DNA of 44,275 bases from Streptomyces odonnellii (GTDB taxonomy: Bacteria > Actinomycetota > Actinomycetes > Streptomycetales > Streptomycetaceae), in the NCBI RefSeq assembly GCF_000981895.1, contig NZ_LATD01000319.1:1-44275 (forward strand). Direction: 5' to 3'. The notes under the pieces are model-generated. The model was not told where the DNA came from. It worked only from the letters and a program-made list of their open reading frames with translations, and searched no databases. This document shows, piece after piece, positions 25,198 through 32,597 of this stretch (position 1 is its first letter; each line of letters starts with the position of its first letter). A program made the position numbers and the translations under genes.

Positions 25198-27173
25198 CGC
25201 CTCCGACCACGACTTCTGTGAGCGACGGCGGGACGGCCGTGGACCGGGTACCGCTGGAAGCGGCGCGCGAGCTGCTCCAGCGGGCGCTCGCCGAACGGCT
25301 CGGCCCGGCCGCCGGTCCCATCGTGGTGCCGCTGGGCGCCGCGGATGTCCTCGGCCACCGGGGCGAGGACCCGTACGCCGACGCGCGGCCCGGCGCCACC
25401 GTCCATCTCACCGCGCAGGCCGTGCTGGTGGGCCCCTGGGGCGGTGAGCCGGACACCGCCGCCTGCGGCCAGTGCCTCGCCATGCGCTGGCAGCGGCTGC
25501 GTACCCGTACCGAACGGGACGCCCTGGAGACCGGTGCCCGTACCCGCGCGAGCGGACCATGGCCCGCGCTCACCCCGTACGCCGTCGACGCCGTATACGC
25601 CCTCTACCGTGCCGCTGTCCTCGCGGACTCCGTACAGCCGCCGGGCACGGAGGCGGCCGACCGGCGCCTCCCCCAGGTCTCGCGTCTCGACCTCACCACA
25701 CTGGAGATACGGACCTATCCGCTACTGGCTGATCCACTGTGCCAGTTCTGCGGTCCGCGCGGCACCGACAGTCCGGACGAGGCGCGGCTCGGCCTGGCCG
25801 GCCGGCCGAAGCCCGCCCCCGACACATACCGGCTGCGGCCGGCCTCCTCGTATCCGATGCCGGCCACGGCACTCGCCAACCCCGTCTCCGGGGTGCTCGG
25901 CGCGGGCACCTGGATCAATGTCACCTCGCCCACCACCGCCCCGGTCGCGGGCAGCGTCTTCATGCGCGGATACGCGGGCCTCACCGATGTCACCTGGAGC
26001 GGCCAGGCCAACGGCTTCGACGCCAGCCGCGATCTCGCGTATCTGGAAGGCCTGGAGCGCTACGCCGGAACCCACCGGCGCACCGGCACCACCCTGCTCA
26101 CCGCGTCCTACGACGACCTCGTCTCCGACGGCCGGCCCGCGCTCGACCCGGCCGAGTGCGGCTTCTACTCGCCCGAGACCTACCGCGACGACCCCATGGT
26201 CAGCGCCTTCGACCCCGCCCGTGCCATCCCCTGGGTCTGGGGCTACTCACTTCGCGACGAGCGCGCCCTTCTCGTACCGGCCCGGCTCGTCCACTACAGC
26301 GCCGGCCTCGCCTCCGACAACTTCGTCTTCGAATGTTCCAACGGCTGCGCGATCGGCGGCTGTCTGGAGGAGGCGGTCCTCGGCGGTCTGCTCGAACTCA
26401 TCGAACGGGACGCCTTCCTGGTCGCCTGGTACGGCAACACACCGCTCACCGAGATCGACCTGGACTCCATCGGCGACCCCACGGTCCGCACCATGATCGA
26501 CCGGGCCGCCCTCCAGGGCTACGACGTCCACGCCTTCGACAACCGGATCGATCTCGCGGTCCCGGTGGTCACCGGTCTGGCCGTACGGCGCGACGGCGGC
26601 CCCGGCACCTTCTCCTTCGGCGCCGGCGCGAGCCTCGATCCCGCGGCGGCGCTGGAGGGAGCGCTCTCGGAGGTCCTCACCTATATCCCGCACCTGCCCC
26701 GGCAGGTCGAGGAGCGCCGCTCCGAACTCGACGCCATGGCCGAGGACTTCGGCAAGGTGCTGCACCTCAAGGACCATGCCCAGCTCTACGGTCTGCCGCG
26801 GATGACCGGCCATGTTCGCAGCTATCTGGAGCCGTCCGCCGTCCGGCCGATGGCCGAGGTCTACCGCACGTGGGAGGAGCGGGACCGGCCGCGCACCGGC
26901 GATCTGCGCGACGATGTGACGCACTGCCGGGACGAACTCGTCCGCGCCGGGCACGATGTCATCGTCGTCGACCAGACCACACCGGAGCAGCACCGCATCG
27001 GCCTGCGCACCGTGGCCACGATCGTCCCCGGCCTGCTTCCGATCGACTTCGGCTGGACGCGGCAGCGGGCGCCGAGGATGCCGCGGCTGCGAACCGCCGC
27101 GCACCGGGCCGGACTCCGGACCACCGAGCTGACGGAGCCGGAGATCCGGATGGTGCCGCACCCGTTCCCGTAG
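25194..27173 (+). CDS. YcaO cyclodehydratase 2 (TOMM C-D fusion)
   Basis: A 659-residue paralogue of YcaO-1 with the same plan. Its truncated E1-like domain has zinc pairs CGQC (91-94) and CQFC (183-186). The YcaO domain has an intact ATP block FECSNGCAIGGCLEEA (SNGCA from residue 382), GLLELIERDAF, and the C-terminal VPHPFP motif. The start overlaps the permease stop (ATGA). The two proteins align over nearly their full length by eye but differ clearly in the substrate-facing parts. They may divide Cys versus Ser/Thr cyclisation, or act at different sites of the precursor; this is inference. It is the last gene of the plus-strand operon. Confidence 0.92.
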   Translation: MTPPTTTSVSDGGTAVDRVPLEAARELLQRALAERLGPAAGPIVVPLGAADVLGHRGEDPYADARPGATVHLTAQAVLVGPWGGEPDTAACGQCLAMRWQRLRTRTERDALETGARTRASGPWPALTPYAVDAVYALYRAAVLADSVQPPGTEAADRRLPQVSRLDLTTLEIRTYPLLADPLCQFCGPRGTDSPDEARLGLAGRPKPAPDTYRLRPASSYPMPATALANPVSGVLGAGTWINVTSPTTAPVAGSVFMRGYAGLTDVTWSGQANGFDASRDLAYLEGLERYAGTHRRTGTTLLTASYDDLVSDGRPALDPAECGFYSPETYRDDPMVSAFDPARAIPWVWGYSLRDERALLVPARLVHYSAGLASDNFVFECSNGCAIGGCLEEAVLGGLLELIERDAFLVAWYGNTPLTEIDLDSIGDPTVRTMIDRAALQGYDVHAFDNRIDLAVPVVTGLAVRRDGGPGTFSFGAGASLDPAAALEGALSEVLTYIPHLPRQVEERRSELDAMAEDFGKVLHLKDHAQLYGLPRMTGHVRSYLEPSAVRPMAEVYRTWEERDRPRTGDLRDDVTHCRDELVRAGHDVIVVDQTTPEQHRIGLRTVATIVPGLLPIDFGWTRQRAPRMPRLRTAAHRAGLRTTELTEPEIRMVPHPFP

Positions 27174-27206
27174 GCCCGCCCCCGGGCCGTGAGCCCGGTG
27201 CCGCAC

Positions 27207-27276
27207 AAGCCGTACGCGCCCGTACGAGCCCCACAAACCGTACGAGCCGTACGAGCGGCGCGAGCGGTACCGGCCG
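27207..27276. repeat. CGTACGAGC repeats in the convergent intergenic region
   Basis: CGTACGAGC occurs at 27221, 27239 and 27248 with looser copies around them (cgtacgcgc at 27211, cgagcggtac at 27261). The 176 bases between YcaO-2 and the precursor gene hold these repeats and the terminator but no gene. Confidence 0.55.
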
Positions 27277-27278
27277 CA

Positions 27279-27327
27279 CAAAAAAGAAACGGGCGGCACC
27301 CGCGCGGGAGTTCGCGGGTGCCGCCCG
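27279..27327 (-). terminator. Intrinsic terminator of the precursor gene
   Basis: The arms cgggcggcacccgcg (27290-27304) and cgcgggtgccgcccg (27313-27327) form a perfect 15-base stem with an 8-base loop. On the minus strand the stem is followed by TTTCTTTTTTT (opposite 27279-27289), a classical Rho-independent terminator just after the precursor stop. The stem may also stop plus-strand transcripts from YcaO-2, but that side lacks a T-run. Confidence 0.92.
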
Positions 27328-27349
27328 CTCCTGTGCGGAGCGCCGGAAA

Positions 27350-27526
27350 TCAGGCGCTGCAGGAGGTGGTGCTGGTGGTGGAGGAGCAGGTCGACGTCGA
27401 GCTGCAGCTCGTCGAGCCCGCGAGGACGACCTCGCTGGCGTCCGAGTAGTCGGAGATCTCGAAGGTCTCCGACTCGAGCTCCATGATCTCGTCGGCGAGG
27501 GAGGCGAGGGTGCTCTTGTCAGCCAT
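27350..27526 (-). CDS. TOMM/thiopeptide-like precursor peptide
   Basis: This 58-residue gene is too short for most gene finders. The leader (about residues 1-37) is acidic, with ten Asp/Glu and one Lys. It holds the block ELESETFEISDYSD (16-29), typical of thiopeptide and related TOMM leaders. The putative core (38-58, after VVLAG) has ten Ser, seven Thr, three Cys (41, 47, 56) and a final Ala, so 20 of 21 residues are modifiable. The ribosome site aaggaga precedes the ATG by 4 bases, and an intrinsic terminator follows the stop by about 20 bases. It faces the modification genes from the opposite strand as a single-gene transcript. The exact leader/core boundary is uncertain; cleavage before Ser40 would give a thiopeptide-like Ser-Cys start. 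Confidence 0.93.
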   Translation of the reverse strand: MADKSTLASLADEIMELESETFEISDYSDASEVVLAGSTSCSSTSTCSSTTSTTSCSA

Positions 27527-27692
27527 GATGTCTCCTTATGGGAGGGCCCGGCCCCCGGGGGTTCCACGGAGGCCCGATCTCTTGACACCCGTATTCCAGC
27601 GGACCCCGCTTGCAGAACGGCACGTCTTCCACTGACCACTTGTGTCAGCGGTCTGTACGTGGCGGGCCCGGCCCGTACCGCACCATGGTCCG
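27527..27692. promoter_or_regulatory. Divergent control region between precursor and M20D genes
   Basis: This 166-base stretch must carry the promoter of the precursor gene. It contains CTGAC (27632-27636)/GTCAG (27644-27648), the small inverted repeat AGCGG-ACC-CCGCT (27598-27610), and a plus-strand TTGACA (27582-27587) with no matching -10 box. I cannot assign a promoter for either direction with confidence. Confidence 0.35.
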
Positions 27693-29015
27693 GTGAGCCC
27701 TGTCGCGTACCCCGGAGAGAACGCCCCTGTCCTCGGCGGTCTGGCCGAGGTCCTCCGCCCGGCGATCGCCCTCTATCTGGATCTGCACCGCCACCCCGAA
27801 CTCTCCGGCGAGGAACGGCGTACCGCCGCCGCGCTGGGCGAGTGGCTGCGCACCGCGGGGTACGAGGTGACGGAGGGCGTCGGCGGCCATGGCGTCGTCG
27901 GGGTCCTGCGCAACGGCGACGGGCCGCGCGTGCTGATCCGCGCGGAACTCGACGCGCTGCCGCTGACGGAGCGCACCGGTCTGCCGTACGCCGGCGACGG
28001 CCCGGCCGCCCACGCCTGCGGCCACGATCTGCATGTCGCCGCGGCGGCGGGAGCCGCGTCCCTGCTGGCCCGCGCCCGGGAGCACTGGCACGGTACGGTC
28101 GTGATCGTCGGCCAGCCCGCCGAGGAGACGCTCACCGGCGCGCGGGCCATGCTGGAGGACGGGCTGTACGAACGCTTCGGGCGGCCGGACGCCGTACTGG
28201 CCCAGCACACCGCGCCCCTGCCCGGCGGCATGGTCGCCCACGGGTACGGTCCGATGCTGGCCGGCAGCGTCGGTTTCGAGGCCGTCATCCATGGCCGCGC
28301 CGGGCACGCGGGCACTCCGCACCTCGCCGTGGACCCGGTGCTCACGGCCGCGGCGGCCGTGCTGCGGCTCCAGGGCGCGGTCTCGCGAGAGTCGGCGCCG
28401 ACCGAGCAAGTGGCCCTGAACGTGGGCTCGTTCCACGCGGGCACCGGCAGTAATCTCGTACCCGATCTGGCGACCCTCGGGATCACCGCGCGCGCCCTCT
28501 CCGAGCGGGCGCTCGACCGGATGACCGCCTCGGTGGAGCGGATCGTACGGGCGGAGTGCGCCGCGTCCGGCTGCCCCCGTGACCCGGAGATCACTGTCGT
28601 GTCCCGCTCCCCGGTCACCCACCCCGACCCGGCGGCCACGGCGGCCGTACGCCGTGCGCATACGGAGCTGTACGGTCCCGAGCGTGTGGCGGCCTGGCCA
28701 CCGGCCATGGCGACCGAGGACTTCCCGCTCTACGGAGACGCGGGCGCCGCCGTGCACGGGATGACCGGAATCCCCCTCTCCTACTGGATGTTCGGGGTGG
28801 TCGGCCCGAAGACCTGGGCCAGGACCCCCGGTTCGGCTGAGGACAAGCTGGCGGCTCAGCCACCGAACCACTCACCCGAATTCGCCCCGGACGTCCGCAC
28901 CGCGCTGCCCACCGGCATCACGGCGCTGACCTCAGCGGCACTGTCCTGGCTGGGGAGCAGGGGCGGCAGGGCCGGCGCCGGCTCCTCAGCCGCCACAGAA
29001 ACAGCGCTTCGGTGA
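27693..29015 (+). CDS. M20D-family amidohydrolase
   Basis: A 440-residue metal-dependent amidohydrolase of the M20D family (hippurate hydrolase, indole-acetyl-amino-acid hydrolase and relatives). Key features are LHRHPELSGEE, IRAELDALPLTE, the metal-binding block HACGHDLHVA with the M20D cysteine, GQPAEETLTGA with the catalytic Glu pair, HGRAGHAGTPH in the dimer domain and EDFPLYGD. NHSPEF near the end supplies the last ligand. The GTG start at 27693 gives a standard N-terminus but has no clear ribosome site; GTG 27642 is possible. It is divergent from the precursor gene, so it could trim or inactivate the peptide, but a general role is equally possible. Its 3' end overlaps the convergent M20 gene by 98 bases. 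Confidence 0.85.
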   Translation: MSPVAYPGENAPVLGGLAEVLRPAIALYLDLHRHPELSGEERRTAAALGEWLRTAGYEVTEGVGGHGVVGVLRNGDGPRVLIRAELDALPLTERTGLPYAGDGPAAHACGHDLHVAAAAGAASLLARAREHWHGTVVIVGQPAEETLTGARAMLEDGLYERFGRPDAVLAQHTAPLPGGMVAHGYGPMLAGSVGFEAVIHGRAGHAGTPHLAVDPVLTAAAAVLRLQGAVSRESAPTEQVALNVGSFHAGTGSNLVPDLATLGITARALSERALDRMTASVERIVRAECAASGCPRDPEITVVSRSPVTHPDPAATAAVRRAHTELYGPERVAAWPPAMATEDFPLYGDAGAAVHGMTGIPLSYWMFGVVGPKTWARTPGSAEDKLAAQPPNHSPEFAPDVRTALPTGITALTSAALSWLGSRGGRAGAGSSAATETALR

Positions 29016-30396
29016 CCGACATGCGCTCCAGCTCACGCGGGTCCACGCTCTCGTTGTCGGTGTGGACACGGGCCTCCGGTTCGGCCAGACCGATCAGCAG
29101 GATCTCGGCGCGCGGGCAGAGTTCCGCCACGGTGTCGCAGAGCGGGACCGGGCCACCGAGACCGGCCACCCGCATCTCCTGCCCGTACGCCTGCCGCATG
29201 GCCTCCGCCATCGCGGTGTAGACGGGGCTCGTGGTGTCCGCGCCGAACGGCTGTGTCTCGCCGACGATGTCGCACCGTATGCGGGCACCCCACGGCGCGT
29301 GCGACTCCAGATGGGCGGCCAGCAGTCCGGCGGCCGTACCGGTGTCGGTCCCCGGCGGCACATGGAGGCAGAGCAGTGCTCTCGCACTCCCGCCGGAACC
29401 CGGCGGCGGGCAGTCGAGTCCCACGACGGTCGCGGCGGGCCGGGCCCAGAGCCGGTCGGCGATCGCGTCCGACCCCAACAGGCGGACGCCGTACAGGACT
29501 TCGGCGTCCCTGCGGAACCGTCTGCGCGGATACGGCGCACCGCGCCAGCGCCCCCGGCAGTCGAGGCCGTCGACGACCGTGTTGCCCTCGCGGTCATGGA
29601 GGGAGGCGAGGGTACGGAGCAGGGAGGCGAGCGCGTCGGGTGTGTCCGGTGTGTCGGGCAGGTGGGGAGTGTTCAACGTGTCAGGTGTGTGCTGTGCGGC
29701 CCTGTAGGGCGCCGAGTAAGCGGCCGGGGTCCGGTCCGGAGTGTGCCCGGGTGGATCCACCGTGACGCGGGCCAGCACCGCACCGCGCACGGACGAGGTC
29801 ACGGTCGGCAGTCCGGCGCGTACGTTGCCGGTGGCGCCGATGACCACGGCGTCGGCGGCCAGCAGCTCCGGGTGCGCCCGCGCGTACCGCTCCAGTCCGC
29901 CCGTACCCCGCTTCTGCGAGCCTGCGACGAGCAGCTTGACGTTCACCGGGAGGTCCCCGCCCGCTCTCAGGGCGCGCAGCGCGAGCAGATGCATGAGGAT
30001 GCCGCCCTTGCAGTCGGCGGCACCCCGCCCGTACCACCGGCCGTCCGTGCGCCGGGTCAGGGTGAACGGCGGTGTGTTCCAGGCGGATTCGTCCAGTGGC
30101 GGCAGGACGTCGTAGTGCGCGCAGAGGAGGACGGTCGGGCTCGCCGGCGGGCCCGGGAGCGAGCCGTACACCGACCGGGAGCCGTCCGGGGTGTCCAGCA
30201 GCGCGACATCCTCGAAACCCTCGGCGCGCAGGGTCGCGGCCAGCCAGTCCGCGGCGGCGTCGCAATCGTTCCCGGGGAACCGCACCGGATCGGCCACCGA
30301 GCGGAAGGCGACCAGTTCGGCGAGTTCGGCGCGCGCCTGCGGCATCAGACGGGCGACGGAGGCGGCGATGGCACGATGGGCGGCTTCTGTTTCCAT
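28918..30396 (-). CDS. M20-family peptidase-like protein lacking catalytic residues
   Basis: A 492-residue protein built like an M20 dipeptidase. It keeps CAHYDVLPP, WNTPPFTLTRRTDGRWYGRGAADCKGG, and the late His in ARVHTDNESV. The segment that normally reads EGEEEIGS, holding the catalytic base and a metal ligand, is AGSQKRGTGG here. The next expected metal-binding Asp is also gone (VIGATGNV), and the dimer-domain HSG motif reads HTPD. It also carries a Thr/Pro/Asp-rich insert (around HTPDTLNTPHLPDTPDTPDA). It therefore looks unable to hydrolyse peptides in the usual way. The ATG at 30394-30396 has a gaggag site at 7 bases; GTG 30400-30402 is an alternative. It overlaps the convergent M20D gene. 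Confidence 0.85.
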   Translation of the reverse strand: METEAAHRAIAASVARLMPQARAELAELVAFRSVADPVRFPGNDCDAAADWLAATLRAEGFEDVALLDTPDGSRSVYGSLPGPPASPTVLLCAHYDVLPPLDESAWNTPPFTLTRRTDGRWYGRGAADCKGGILMHLLALRALRAGGDLPVNVKLLVAGSQKRGTGGLERYARAHPELLAADAVVIGATGNVRAGLPTVTSSVRGAVLARVTVDPPGHTPDRTPAAYSAPYRAAQHTPDTLNTPHLPDTPDTPDALASLLRTLASLHDREGNTVVDGLDCRGRWRGAPYPRRRFRRDAEVLYGVRLLGSDAIADRLWARPAATVVGLDCPPPGSGGSARALLCLHVPPGTDTGTAAGLLAAHLESHAPWGARIRCDIVGETQPFGADTTSPVYTAMAEAMRQAYGQEMRVAGLGGPVPLCDTVAELCPRAEILLIGLAEPEARVHTDNESVDPRELERMSVTEALFLWRLRSRRRPCRPCSPARTVPLRSAP

Positions 30397-30564
30397 GGGC
30401 ACACTCCTCGCGAACGGCCCGCGCCCACAGGGGAGTTGGGCACGCGGCTCACAACAAGTGAACCGCGCCGGGCGGGTTTGGCACCGGTGGGAACACGGCA
30501 GTTTTCATGGTGTTGCGCCGCCTCGGCCGCATACGCACGGCCGTTCGGGGCGAGGATGAACCGC

Positions 30565-32310
30565 ATGTCCGACGCCATGCCCTCGCCAACACCACGGTCA
30601 CAGCCCCTGCCGCGCCGGATCGCGGACGAGTACGTCGACGCCCTGATCGCCCTGGATCCGGTCACCGGCACGATCCTCGGCGACCGGGGCAGCCACGGCC
30701 GGCTGCCCGACTACTCCCCGGAGGGCCGCGAGCGGATCGCGGAGCTGGCCAGGGACACCCTGCGCCGGTTGGCCGCGACCGGCCGACGGACGGCATCTGG
30801 CCCGGACTCGGCATCTGGCCCGGACCCGGCGGCCGGCGGTGAAGCCGTGGCCGAGCGCGACTGCGCCCGGCTCCTGCGCGAGCGGCTCACCGCGGAGCTG
30901 GCGACGCATGAGACGGGTGAGACGCTCCGCGCGGTCTCCACCATCTACTCGCCCGTCCATCAGATCCGGACGGCCCTCATCCTCACCCCCACCGAGAGCA
31001 CGGAGGACTGGCGGGCCGTGGCGGGACGGCTGCGTGCCCTTCCCGCCTCCCTGGACGGCTATCGCGCCGCCCTCGCGGAAGGCCTGCGGCGCGGACTGCC
31101 CGCCGGGCCGTCGCTGATCAGCACCATGATCCGGCAACTGGACGAGTGGCTCAGCCGGAACGGCGTGTGGTTCAGCCACTTCGTCGCCCCGGCACCGGAG
31201 CCGCTGCGCAAGGAACTGGAGGGCGCGGCACGCGAGGCCACCGCGGGGGTCGGGCGGCTGCGTGACTGGCTGAGCGCGGTGTACGCGCCCGGCGTCGAGG
31301 GTGCTCCCGACGTGGTCGGCCGGGAGCGGTACGCCGTCTCCGCACGGTACTTCAACGGCACCGACCTCGACCCGGACGAGGCGTACGACTACGGCTGGTC
31401 CGAATTCCACCGACTCCTCGCCGAGATGCGGACCGAGGCGGCGAGGATCCTCCCGGACGCCGCCACCCCCTGGACGGTGCTGAAGCATCTCGACACCCAT
31501 GGCCACGCCGTCGTCGGACATGAGGAGGTGCGCGCCTGGCTCCAGGACCTGATGGCCGGGGCCGTCGACCGGCTGGCCGGTGTGCACTTCGACATCGCGG
31601 ACCGGGTGCGGCGCGTCGAGTCCTGCCTCGCCCCCGCGGGCAGCAGCCCCGCCCCGTACTACACCGCGCCGTCGCACGACTTCGCCCGACCGGGCCGCAC
31701 CTGGCTGCCGACGATGGGCAGAACGCGCTTCCCGACGTACGAACTGGTCTCCACCTGGTACCACGAAGGCGTCCCCGGCCACCACCTCCAACTCGCCCAG
31801 TGGGCCCATCTGTCGGACCGGCTGTCCCGCTACCAGACAGGCGTCGGGACCGTGAGCGCCAACACCGAGGGATGGGCGCTCTACGCGGAACGGCTCATGG
31901 ACGAACTGGGTTTCCTCTCCGATCCCGAACACCGGCTCGGCTACCTCGACATGCAGATCATGCGAGCCGCCCGGGTCGTCATCGACCTCGGTATGCATCT
32001 GGAGCTGACGATCCCCGCGCACTCGCCGTTCCGCCCGGGCGAGCGCTGGACCCCCGCGCTGGCCCGTGACTTCCTACGGGCACACAGCGGACGCCCCGGC
32101 CATTTCATACAGAACGAGGTGATCCGTTACCTGGGTGCGCCCGGCCAGGCCATCGGCTACAAGCTCGGCGAGCGTGCCTGGCTGCGCGGCCGCGAGGCGG
32201 CCCGCAGAGCGCACGGCTCCGGCTTCGATCTCAAGCGCTGGCACATGGCCGCGCTCTCCCAGGGCTCGCTGGGCCTGGACGATCTGGAGGCCGGACTCGC
32301 GAAGCTGTGA
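30565..32310 (+). CDS. DUF885-family protein, probable metallopeptidase
   Basis: A 581-residue protein of the DUF885 family. These are largely helical proteins with an M2/M3-like zinc site. STWYHEGVPGHHLQLAQW contains the family HExxPGH motif, followed by SANTEGWALYAERLMDELG, which supplies the further Glu ligand. RRIADEYVDALIALDP at the start and LSQGSLGLDDLEAGL at the end are typical. ATG 30565 is preferred over the in-frame ATG 30556, because the gagg site lies 9 bases before it. No signal peptide is visible, so it is probably cytoplasmic. It lies divergent from the M20-like gene and is one of three peptidase-family genes in a row. Confidence 0.87.
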   Translation: MSDAMPSPTPRSQPLPRRIADEYVDALIALDPVTGTILGDRGSHGRLPDYSPEGRERIAELARDTLRRLAATGRRTASGPDSASGPDPAAGGEAVAERDCARLLRERLTAELATHETGETLRAVSTIYSPVHQIRTALILTPTESTEDWRAVAGRLRALPASLDGYRAALAEGLRRGLPAGPSLISTMIRQLDEWLSRNGVWFSHFVAPAPEPLRKELEGAAREATAGVGRLRDWLSAVYAPGVEGAPDVVGRERYAVSARYFNGTDLDPDEAYDYGWSEFHRLLAEMRTEAARILPDAATPWTVLKHLDTHGHAVVGHEEVRAWLQDLMAGAVDRLAGVHFDIADRVRRVESCLAPAGSSPAPYYTAPSHDFARPGRTWLPTMGRTRFPTYELVSTWYHEGVPGHHLQLAQWAHLSDRLSRYQTGVGTVSANTEGWALYAERLMDELGFLSDPEHRLGYLDMQIMRAARVVIDLGMHLELTIPAHSPFRPGERWTPALARDFLRAHSGRPGHFIQNEVIRYLGAPGQAIGYKLGERAWLRGREAARRAHGSGFDLKRWHMAALSQGSLGLDDLEAGLAKL

Positions 32311-32327
32311 CCTGGACACTTCCCAGG

Positions 32328-32348
32328 ACGGTACCGGTTAGGTACCGT
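32328..32348. promoter_or_regulatory. Perfect 8-5-8 palindromic operator of the toxin-antitoxin module
   Basis: ACGGTACC (32328-32335) and GGTACCGT (32341-32348) are exact reverse complements around ggtta, ending 6 bases before the antitoxin ATG. The position overlaps the expected promoter and start region. Ribbon-helix-helix antitoxins usually bind such palindromes to autoregulate. Confidence 0.7.
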
Positions 32349-32354
32349 ACGGTC

Positions 32355-32597
32355 ATGCCATCACTCAACATCAGCTTCACCGAGGACGAACTGGAGGCGG
32401 TCAGGGCCGCCGCGGCCGCCGAGGGCAAGTCGCTCAAGCAGTACGTCCATGATCTGCCGCTGCGCGAGCAGCAGCGGATCCAGTTCGTGCGGTACGCCGT
32501 CACCTGGGGCGAGCGGCACAGGACCGAGTTCGACGAGGCGTTCGCGAACGAGCTCCCACCCTCCGATCATGGGAACCGGCAGGTGGACGCCGCCTGA
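32355..32597 (+). CDS. Small ribbon-helix-helix-type antitoxin
   Basis: An 80-residue acidic protein. The N-terminus LNISFTEDELEAVRAAAAAEGKS, a short strand followed by two helices, fits a ribbon-helix-helix DNA-binding dimer. The C-terminal half (YAVTWGERHRTEFDEAFANELPP) would be the flexible part that neutralises the toxin. It ends in a TGATG junction with the next gene and is preceded by a perfect palindrome. The assignment rests on this gene pair and the fold, since I see no longer motif. Confidence 0.75.
   Translation: MPSLNISFTEDELEAVRAAAAAEGKSLKQYVHDLPLREQQRIQFVRYAVTWGERHRTEFDEAFANELPPSDHGNRQVDAA

Noticed and set aside
27291..27326. Reading the inverted repeat as part of an insertion sequence or attachment site
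   Set aside because: It is a single stem followed by a T-run next to the precursor stop, with no transposase or target duplication, so a terminator explains it fully.
28820..28875. A possible extra copy of the tggctcggccac repeat in the M20D gene
   Set aside because: The match is loose and the encoded NHSPEF segment is conserved in the M20D family, so coding constraint explains it.
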